DNA of 11,585 nucleotides from NCBI GenBank assembly GCA_900550825.1, contig URTZ01000050.1, forward strand, positions 1 to 11,585, in the 5' to 3' direction. The notes under the pieces were generated by a model, which did not search any database, was not told where the DNA came from, and saw only the letters and a list, made by a program, of their open reading frames with translations. This DNA comes from an uncultured Collinsella sp. Its GTDB lineage: Bacteria > Actinomycetota > Coriobacteriia > Coriobacteriales > Coriobacteriaceae. The translations under genes and the position numbers were made by a program. This document shows positions 6,298-11,585 of the stretch, in pieces. Numbering within the stretch: the stretch's first letter is position 1; each line of letters starts with the position of its first letter.

Positions 6298-7494
6298 ATG
6301 AGTCAGGCAAGGCAAGACGGCATCACGCTCAGGCAGTGGCTCCCGCTCGTCGGGCTCACCTGCTGTGCGTTCGTGTTCAACACGTCGGAGTTTATGCCCA
6401 TCGGCCTTTTGACTGATATCGCCGCGTCGTTCTCGCTCACCGAGGCCCAGGCGGGCATCATGATCTCGGTCTATGCCTGGGGCGTCATGCTGCTGTCGTT
6501 GCCGCTCATGGTGTTCGCTTCGCGTTTCGAGTTCAAGCGGATGCTGCTGGGCGTGCTTGCCGTGTTCTCGCTGGGCCAGTTCCTGTCCGCTGTGGCGCCG
6601 ACTTATCCCATCCTGGTCTGCGCGCGCCTGGTGGTCGCCTGCGCGCATGCCGTGTTCTGGTCGGTCGCCTCGATCATGGCGTCGCGCCTGGTTGACACAC
6701 GCCATGGGGCGCTCGCCATCAGCATGATCGCTACGGGCTCGTCCATCGCGCAGATCTTTGGCCTGCCGCTCGGTCGCGCCATTGGCTTGGCCGTGGGCTG
6801 GCGCATGACGTTTGCCGTGGTCGGGGGCCTCTCAGCCATCGCGGTCGTCTACCAGGCAGCGGTGTTCCCGGCCATGCCGGCGGGTGAGCGCTTTACTGTC
6901 AAACAGCTGCCCGAGCTGCTCAAGAACCCGTTCTTGATCGCGCTCTACGTGGTCACGGTCTTTATGGCTACCGGCTATTACGCGGGCTATAGCTATATTG
7001 AGCCCTTCCTGGCTCAGGTCGCGCATGTCGATGCGAGCGCCATCACCATGACGCTGACGGCGTTCGGCTGCTCCGGCCTGCTGGGAAGCTGGCTGTTCGG
7101 CCGCCTGTTCGACGGGCATCGCTTCCCGTTCTTGGCTATCACGCTCTCCGGCGTGCCGGTGGCCCTGCTGCTCATGGGGCCGGCCGCATCGTCGCTCGTG
7201 ACAGTGCTTGCCGTCTGCGCACTGTGGGGTTGCTGCGCCACGGCCTTTAACGTGGCGTTTCAGGCCGAGCTCATCAAGCACACGCCGGCGGATTCGTCGG
7301 CTGTTGCCATGTCGATCTTCTCGGGCCTGTTTAACCTCGGTATCGGCACCGGCACCGCGATCGGCGGTGCCGTGGTCTCGGGTCCCGGTATTGCCTGGAT
7401 CGGTTACGCAGGCGGCGCGATCGCCGTCGTGGGCGTCATCCTCGCTATCACGGTGATGTTCCCGGCCATTCGCCGCGCCAAAGCCGTCGCCTAG
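6298..7494 (+). CDS. MFS exporter, SotB-like (sugar efflux family)
   Basis: Inner-membrane major facilitator of 398 residues with about 12 hydrophobic segments and a short cytoplasmic start. It resembles E. coli SotB (YdeA), a DHA1-family exporter linked to efflux of arabinose and IPTG. Shared blocks include FNTSEFMPIGLLTDIA (27-42), the loop after segment 2 with ASRFEFKRMLLG (74-85), ACAHAVFWSVASI (114-126), GLPLGRAIGLAVGWRMTF (155-172), YYAGYSYIEPF (227-237) and FSGLFNLGIGTG (341-352). The ATG at 6298 has GGAG nine bases upstream; an in-frame TTG at 6283 overlaps that ribosome site and is unlikely. The gene has its own promoter and is followed 16 bases later by hairpin repeat copy 2. Substrate specificity is not visible: sugars, amino acids or drugs are all possible for this family. 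Confidence 0.88.
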   Translation: MSQARQDGITLRQWLPLVGLTCCAFVFNTSEFMPIGLLTDIAASFSLTEAQAGIMISVYAWGVMLLSLPLMVFASRFEFKRMLLGVLAVFSLGQFLSAVAPTYPILVCARLVVACAHAVFWSVASIMASRLVDTRHGALAISMIATGSSIAQIFGLPLGRAIGLAVGWRMTFAVVGGLSAIAVVYQAAVFPAMPAGERFTVKQLPELLKNPFLIALYVVTVFMATGYYAGYSYIEPFLAQVAHVDASAITMTLTAFGCSGLLGSWLFGRLFDGHRFPFLAITLSGVPVALLLMGPAASSLVTVLAVCALWGCCATAFNVAFQAELIKHTPADSSAVAMSIFSGLFNLGIGTGTAIGGAVVSGPGIAWIGYAGGAIAVVGVILAITVMFPAIRRAKAVA

Positions 7495-7510
7495 CCACAC
7501 CCCCTCATCA

Positions 7511-7582
7511 GTTGCGGTGAAATAGTTCCTGTTTAAGGCCTCTGAAGGCCCAAGCAGGAACTATTCCACCGCAACTTATTTT
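7511..7582 (+). repeat. Long hairpin repeat, copy 2 (probable MFS gene terminator)
   Basis: Arms of 21 bases (7511-7531 and 7555-7575; left arm begins GTTGCGGTGAAATAGTTCCT) pair with a single A-C mismatch at the same place as in copy 1. The 23-base loop contains an inner GGCCT/AGGCC stem (7537-7541, 7546-7550). The plus strand continues TTATTTT. It starts 16 bases after the MFS stop. Arms are almost identical to those at 3372-3434, while the loops differ in sequence but keep an inner stem. Confidence 0.8.
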
Positions 7583-7606
7583 GCGGAAGGGGGTGCGCGG
7601 CGGGCA

Positions 7607-7612
7607 TACAAT
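7607..7612 (+). promoter_or_regulatory. Putative -10 element of the GH13 gene
   Basis: TACAAT lies 35 bases upstream of the ATG at 7648. No convincing -35 hexamer is seen at 16-18 bases; a TTGCGG at 7581-7586 is 20 bases away. Weak consensus evidence, supported mainly by the hairpin upstream, which should end the preceding transcript. Confidence 0.3.
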
Positions 7613-7647
7613 GGATGTCGTTGTGTTGAGCTTACCAGGAGGTTGCT

Positions 7648-9024
7648 ATGTGGGCATACGAGACGACGTTCTATCAGATCTATCCGCTGGGCTTTTGCGG
7701 AGCTCCGCGCGAAAACGCCGCGCCCGTTGCCGAGGACGAACTCTCCCAAGCTGCCGGCACTGCACCCAACCCCGATGCCCCCATCATGAAAATCGCCCAA
7801 TGGGCCGATTACCTGCAGGAACTCGGTATTGGCGCTGTGCTCATCAACCCGCCGCTCGAGTCTGATAGCCACGGCTACGATACGCGCAGCCTGCGCCACA
7901 TCGACCGCCGCCTGGGTGGGGATGCCGATTTTGCCGCCGTATGCGAGACGCTGCACGCCCACGGCATCCGCGTGGTGCTCGATGCCGTCTTCAACCATGT
8001 GGGCCGTGGCTTTTGGGCCTTCCGCGATGTGCAGGAGCGTAAGTGGGACTCGCCGTACAAGGATTGGTTCCACATCAGCTTTGACGGTGACTCGTGCTAC
8101 GGCGACGGCTTTTGGTATGAGGGCTGGGAGGGCCATTTTGAGCTTGTGAAGCTCAACCTGCAAAATCCCGCTGTGGTCGATTACCTGCTTGAGTCCGTGC
8201 GTCGCTGGGCCGAGGTCTTTGGCGTCGACGGCCTGCGCTTGGACGTTGCCTATATGCTCGACCGCGACTTCATGCGCCGCCTGCACGCTTTTACCCGTGA
8301 GCTCAAGCCCGACTTTGTGCTGATCGGCGAGACGCTCCACGGCGACTACAGCCAAATCGTCAACGACGAGATGCTCGACTCCTGCACCAACTACGAGTGC
8401 TACAAGGGCCTGTACTCCAGCTTTAACTCGGTCAACATGTTCGAGATCGCCCATTCGCTGCACCGCCAGTTTGGCGGCGATCCGTGGTGCATCTACCGCG
8501 GCAAACATCTGCTGTCGTTTGTCGACAACCACGACGTGCCGCGCCTGGCGAGCATCCTCACCGACAAGTCGTGCCTGCGTCCCGCCTATGGCATGCTCTT
8601 TGGCATGCCGGGCATCCCGTGCGTCTACTATGGCAGCGAGTGGGGAATTGCCGGCGAAAAGGGTGGCCCCGATGGCGACTGGGCACTGCGACCTGCGCTC
8701 AATGAGCCTGCGCCCAACGAGCTGACGGCGTTCATCACGCAGCTTGCGTACCTTCGCTCGGCCGACGACGCGGCTGCCCGTGCTCTCAACTACGGTGCCT
8801 ACCGCAACGTGGTGATCCAGAACAAGCAGCTGCTGTTCGAGCGCGCCTGTGACGGCGCGACGGTACTCGTGGCGGTGAATGCCGTGGGTGAGCCTTACAC
8901 CTTTGGCGCCGGCGAGCTCAACGGCTCCTTTGTCGATCTGCTTGCCGACGATGCGCCCACGGTCGAGCTGACGGGTACCCTTGAGCTTGCACCCTACGAG
9001 GTGCGCTATCTGTTGAGAGCCTAG
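7648..9024 (+). CDS. GH13 alpha-amylase-family glycosidase, cytoplasmic
   Basis: A 458-residue (beta/alpha)8-barrel glycoside hydrolase of the alpha-amylase clan, acting by a retaining mechanism on alpha-glucosidic bonds. The start FYQIYPLGFCG (8-18) is the usual first strand. Conserved region I is DAVFNHVG (112-119). Region II is GLRLDVAYM (195-203) with nucleophile Asp199. Region III is LIGETLHG (225-232) with acid/base Glu228. Region IV is FVDNHDVPR (291-299) with His295 and Asp296. A short beta domain ends the protein. There is no signal peptide, so it probably acts on imported maltodextrins or other alpha-glucosides; the exact substrate is unknown. A proline/alanine-rich stretch at about 20-46 looks like an insertion after strand 1. 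AGGAGG (7637-7642) precedes the ATG by five bases. The next gene begins 3 bases after its stop, suggesting one transcript. Confidence 0.92.
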   Translation: MWAYETTFYQIYPLGFCGAPRENAAPVAEDELSQAAGTAPNPDAPIMKIAQWADYLQELGIGAVLINPPLESDSHGYDTRSLRHIDRRLGGDADFAAVCETLHAHGIRVVLDAVFNHVGRGFWAFRDVQERKWDSPYKDWFHISFDGDSCYGDGFWYEGWEGHFELVKLNLQNPAVVDYLLESVRRWAEVFGVDGLRLDVAYMLDRDFMRRLHAFTRELKPDFVLIGETLHGDYSQIVNDEMLDSCTNYECYKGLYSSFNSVNMFEIAHSLHRQFGGDPWCIYRGKHLLSFVDNHDVPRLASILTDKSCLRPAYGMLFGMPGIPCVYYGSEWGIAGEKGGPDGDWALRPALNEPAPNELTAFITQLAYLRSADDAAARALNYGAYRNVVIQNKQLLFERACDGATVLVAVNAVGEPYTFGAGELNGSFVDLLADDAPTVELTGTLELAPYEVRYLLRA

Positions 9025-9027
9025 CCC

Positions 9028-9591
9028 ATGGCCGTGTCTAACGAGGGCTATCAACATATTGAGCATGGGTTTGAGCCCGTGTTCGACCAGCACTCGCGCG
9101 TTTTGGTGCTCGGGTCGTTTCCCTCGGTGCTTTCGCGCGCCAATGCCTTTTATTACGGCAACCCTCAGAATCGCTTTTGGCGCGTGATGGCCGCGTGCCT
9201 CGGTGTGCCTGTGCCGCCCAACGAGGGCGACCCTTTGGCAAGCGGTGAGCCCGCGACGCTCGATGCCTCCATTGCCGCCAAGCGGGCCATGCTGCTGAAC
9301 GGCGGCGTGGCCCTGTGGGATGCAATCGAGAGCTGCGACATTAAGGGCTCGAGCGACGCGAGCATTCATAACGTTGTGCCGGCACATATCGAGCGCATTA
9401 CCGATGCCGCGCCGATCGAGGTCGTTGTCTGTAACGGCGGTACGGCAGGGCGACTCTACAAACGCTATCTACAAGAGCGGACGGGGCTACCCGCCATCGT
9501 GCTGTCGTCGACGAGTCCTGCCAACGCGGCGTGGCGTTTGGAGCGGCTTGTCGAGCGTTGGCACGAAGCCGTTGACTGGGCTGTTATTTAA
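9028..9591 (+). CDS. DNA-deoxyinosine (hypoxanthine) glycosylase, UDG superfamily
   Basis: A 187-residue base-excision repair enzyme, predicted to remove hypoxanthine left by adenine deamination, and possibly uracil. The family-6 (HDG-type) UDG blocks are visible: VLVLGSFPSVLSRANAFYYG (25-44), which continues to NPQNRFWRVM (45-54), then GVALWDAIESCDIKGSSDASI (93-113, best read as GVALWDAIESC and SSDASI), and the second active-site loop SSTSPANAAWR (160-170). Length fits the family. The ATG at 9028 comes 3 bases after the GH13 stop with only a weak GAGAG upstream, so translation is probably coupled to that gene. It ends one base from the convergent gene on the other strand. The GH13 link seems one of transcription rather than pathway. 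Family assignment is good; base specificity is inferred. Confidence 0.85.
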   Translation: MAVSNEGYQHIEHGFEPVFDQHSRVLVLGSFPSVLSRANAFYYGNPQNRFWRVMAACLGVPVPPNEGDPLASGEPATLDASIAAKRAMLLNGGVALWDAIESCDIKGSSDASIHNVVPAHIERITDAAPIEVVVCNGGTAGRLYKRYLQERTGLPAIVLSSTSPANAAWRLERLVERWHEAVDWAVI

Positions 9592-9592
9592 T

Positions 9593-10255
9593 TTAGATTT
9601 TTGTTTGAGCGTGGGCGCCCAGACGTTTCAGAACGCCTCGCCAGATCGGCGCGGGCACGGCTGGCTCGGCGCAAACCATGCCGTCGGTGTCGACGTTGGC
9701 GGCATTGCCGCCGCCAAGTCGCTGTGCATGCTCGACGGAGCAGCCCATGCGCACAGCGCCCACAAGCTTATCCATGGCCTCCGAAAATGGTCGGCGCAAG
9801 AGGCCCATGCGTGGGGAATGGCGAAGCGCCGCAATGCCGCTGCCAGCGCAGATGGCAACGCCGCCACACCACAATTGGTCATGGCGCTCACATGCCTTGT
9901 GCAGGCGAACGGCGGTCTCACGCGCCTGCTCAGTGCCCTCTTGTGCGGCTCGAATCGCGGCATAGACGCGCGTTCCCGTACCGCCAAAGCGCTCAAGCGC
10001 CTGCTCGATAGCTGTCAACGTCTCATCGTCAGCCACATCTTCAATGGCCAGCACGATGCCATCGGCAACGCTGCCGGTGTCATTTGCCTTCAAGTCGACT
10101 GGGCGGGGGAGTACGGTGCCGGAAAGCTGTGCATAGGCGGTGATGGCATCCTGCAGGTCCCAGAGCAAAAACTCAAGATCGGTGCTATTGGGAATGCTGA
10201 TATACGCAATGGTTTGCAGCGTTTTTGGTACATCGCCGCGTGCGGTCGTCTCCAT
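9593..10255 (-). CDS. Protein of unknown function, possible flavodoxin-like fold
   Basis: A 220-residue soluble protein that I do not recognise with confidence. Its pattern alternates short hydrophobic strands and helices: TIAYISIPNSTDLEFL (15-30) could be a first strand, loop and helix; ADGIVLAIEDV (64-74) and TRVYAAIRA (95-103) look like strands; LWCGGVAICAGSG (128-140) is a glycine-rich strand and loop. A basic segment SPRMGLLRRPFSEAMDKL (147-164) follows. This order recalls flavodoxin-like NAD(P)H/FMN reductases, but the usual FMN-loop signature is not clear. The ATG (10253-10255) has AGGAGG four bases upstream, so the gene is probably real. It converges on the glycosylase gene with a one-base gap and diverges from the aminotransferase gene across 93 bases. 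Function should be left as hypothetical. Confidence 0.75.
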   Translation of the reverse strand: METTARGDVPKTLQTIAYISIPNSTDLEFLLWDLQDAITAYAQLSGTVLPRPVDLKANDTGSVADGIVLAIEDVADDETLTAIEQALERFGGTGTRVYAAIRAAQEGTEQARETAVRLHKACERHDQLWCGGVAICAGSGIAALRHSPRMGLLRRPFSEAMDKLVGAVRMGCSVEHAQRLGGGNAANVDTDGMVCAEPAVPAPIWRGVLKRLGAHAQTKI

Positions 10256-10290
10256 GCCGCCTCCTTTCCGGTTGGTTTCCGTTTAGGTTA

Positions 10291-10322
10291 CACCGTCTGG
10301 CGGTGCCTCGCCGCGCTATCCT
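10291..10322 (+). promoter_or_regulatory. Divergent spacer: dyad and possible -10 element
   Basis: The 93-base spacer between the divergent genes contains the inverted repeat CACCG (10291-10295) and CGGTG (10301-10305), with a 5-base centre, and a -10-like TATCCT (10317-10322) ahead of the aminotransferase start. No good -35 is apparent. The dyad could be an operator shared by both genes. Weak evidence. Confidence 0.25.
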
Positions 10323-10348
10323 AGTGCAACCCTTACGAAAGGAACGCC

Positions 10349-11485
10349 ATGCGTCTGCCCATGAATACCTCGCTTGCCACGCTCAAGCCCTCCGGTATCC
10401 GCCGAATCAACGCGCTCGCCGCCCAGCACCCGGGGTGCATTGCGCTTGCGCTTGGCAAGCCCGATTTTCCCACGCCCGATGTGATTAGCGCCGAGGTGAC
10501 CGCCGCACTGGACCGCGGTGACACGCACTATCCGCCCAACAACGGTCGCTCCGCCCTGCGTGAGGCGTTATCTGCCTACATGGGGGACGCGGGCCTTACG
10601 TTTTCGGCCGACGAGGTCATCCTAACCGACGGCGCGACCGAGGCCCTGTCGGCAGCATTCATGGCTATGCTCAACCCCGGCGACGAGGTCATCATCCCCA
10701 CACCGGCCTTTGGCCTGTACGAGAGCATCGTCGTGGCCAACCACGCCAAAGCTGTCTTTTTGGATACGGAGCCTGCACAATTTCAGATTGACGAGGACGC
10801 ACTTCGTGCTTGCGTGACGCCGGCGACCAAAGCCATCGTCATCTGCTCGCCCAACAATCCTACGGGCTGCATCCTTGACGCGGCATCGCTCGACGCCGTG
10901 GCACGCGTGGCAGACCAGGCGGGCATCTACGTGGTCTGCGACGACGTATACAACCGCCTGGTCTACGTGGACGGCTACGAGCGCTTTGCCCAGCGTCACC
11001 CGGAGCTGCGTGAACAGACGGTCATCATCGAGAGCTTCTCCAAGCCCTGGTCCATGACCGGCTGGCGCCTGGGCTGGCTCGCGGCAGCGGCACCCGTCAT
11101 CGCTGAGATCGCCAAGGCTCACCAATACTTAGTATCGAGCGTCGTCTCCTTCGAGATGGACGCCGCAGCCCGAGCCCTGACCGTCGACCCAACCCCCATG
11201 CTCGAAGTCTACCGAGCCCGTCGCGAACGCGTACTCGCGGCCATAGACGCCATGGGCCTCGACGTAGTAGAGCCCGCAGGAGCCTTCTACACTTTCCCGA
11301 GCATCAAAAAGTTCGGCCTAACCAGCGAAGACTTCTGCATCAAAGCCATCAAAGAGGCAAACGTAGCCCTAGTCCCGGGTGACTGTTTCGGAACCGAAGG
11401 CCACATCCGCCTAAGCTACTGCGTCTCCGACAAAGACCTAGACGAAGGCCTCCACCGCCTGTCCACCTTCGTTTCAACCCTGTAG
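10349..11485 (+). CDS. Class I/II PLP-dependent aminotransferase
   Basis: A 378-residue fold-type I aminotransferase of the aspartate/aromatic aminotransferase superfamily, cytoplasmic, transferring an amino group between an amino acid and a 2-oxo acid. Visible blocks are ALGKPDFPTP (34-43), LTDGATEALSAAF (92-104) for PLP phosphate contacts, SPNNPTG (167-173) with Asn169, CDDVYNRLVY (197-206) with Asp198 and Tyr201, the Schiff-base lysine Lys232 in SFSKPWSMTGWRLGW (229-243), and the substrate-carboxylate arginine Arg354 in GHIRLSYC (351-358). AAGGA (10339-10343) precedes the ATG at 10349; a second ATG at 10361 has no ribosome site. The substrate cannot be fixed; relatives include aspartate, aromatic and alanine aminotransferases and C-S lyases. 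Codon choice changes in the last third (from about 11130), with many more GAA, GTA and CTA codons. Confidence 0.93.
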   Translation: MRLPMNTSLATLKPSGIRRINALAAQHPGCIALALGKPDFPTPDVISAEVTAALDRGDTHYPPNNGRSALREALSAYMGDAGLTFSADEVILTDGATEALSAAFMAMLNPGDEVIIPTPAFGLYESIVVANHAKAVFLDTEPAQFQIDEDALRACVTPATKAIVICSPNNPTGCILDAASLDAVARVADQAGIYVVCDDVYNRLVYVDGYERFAQRHPELREQTVIIESFSKPWSMTGWRLGWLAAAAPVIAEIAKAHQYLVSSVVSFEMDAAARALTVDPTPMLEVYRARRERVLAAIDAMGLDVVEPAGAFYTFPSIKKFGLTSEDFCIKAIKEANVALVPGDCFGTEGHIRLSYCVSDKDLDEGLHRLSTFVSTL

Positions 11486-11585
11486 CCATCAGGGACGCAA
11501 CACATCAGCCCACCGACTTAAGGCTTATGAGTGGGGGCGCCGGCCAACGGGAAACCGGGCTGCCCCAAAGTCACCGCAGGCCGCG
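11486..11585. other. Intergenic tail with a GC-rich stem, no gene seen
   Basis: After the aminotransferase stop no coding frame of useful length is supported on either strand. GGGG and CCGG near 11532-11543 can pair with CCGG and CCCC near 11555-11566 in a bulged hairpin, but no T-tract follows on either strand. Calling it a terminator is not justified from sequence alone. Confidence 0.3.

Noticed and set aside
7576..9387. Open frame of 603 codons on the minus strand, antisense to the GH13 and glycosylase genes
   Set aside because: Long antisense frames are expected opposite genes with strong third-position G/C bias; the plus-strand genes carry intact catalytic motifs.
9612..9621. Palindrome TGGGCGCCCA as a terminator for the convergent genes
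   Set aside because: It has no room for a loop, lies inside the coding end of the unknown gene and has no following T-tract on either strand.
9320..10324. Open frame of 334 codons on the plus strand across the unknown minus-strand gene
   Set aside because: It begins inside the glycosylase gene and has no ribosome site, while the minus-strand frame has AGGAGG and sensible protein composition.
11491..11566. GGGACGCA and CGGGAAAC near the window end as a further copy of the 16-bp elements
   Set aside because: Only 8-base matches, wrong spacing and no paired partner; chance is a sufficient explanation.

Overview
The window is GC-rich bacterial chromosome with strong third-position G/C bias, dense genes, GTG starts and good AGGAGG-type ribosome sites. 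Gene content and protein style point to an anaerobic gut actinobacterium of the Coriobacteriia, most likely Collinsella or a close relative. That placement is inference from recognition of the proteins, not from a marker gene. There are no tRNA or rRNA genes, CRISPR arrays, transposases or phage genes.

Layout. Positions 51-2199 carry two minus-strand genes: asparaginyl-tRNA synthetase (asnS) and a stand-alone glucose-type PTS IIA protein (crr-like). A 243-bp divergent spacer with several dyads separates crr from a plus-strand alpha/beta hydrolase (2443-3342). Next comes a 473-bp spacer before the feo gene, the most structured non-coding part of the window. It holds a long hairpin repeat that probably terminates the hydrolase transcript, an array of seven 16-bp elements in alternating orientation with an exact 62-bp period, a promoter, and two tandem 17-bp boxes that look like DtxR/IdeR iron operators. 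A FeoA-FeoB fusion (3816-6176) follows, then a SotB-like MFS exporter (6298-7494), a second copy of the long hairpin repeat, a cytoplasmic GH13 amylase-family enzyme (7648-9024), and a DNA-deoxyinosine (hypoxanthine) glycosylase of the UDG superfamily only 3 bp downstream. A minus-strand gene of unknown function (9593-10255) converges on the glycosylase and diverges from a class I/II PLP aminotransferase (10349-11485). The last 100 bp hold no gene I can support.

How the parts fit. The genes are mostly ordinary housekeeping and metabolic functions in short transcription units: sugar sensing or uptake (IIA), sugar handling (GH13, SotB-like exporter, esterase-like hydrolase), ferrous iron uptake (FeoAB), translation (AsnRS) and base-excision repair. 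I see no defence island or clear new multi-gene system. The best candidates for something undescribed are the phased 62-bp array upstream of feoAB, the two-copy 21-bp-arm hairpin repeat, the tandem putative iron boxes, and the unknown 220-residue protein. The aminotransferase gene also shows an abrupt change in codon choice in its last third.
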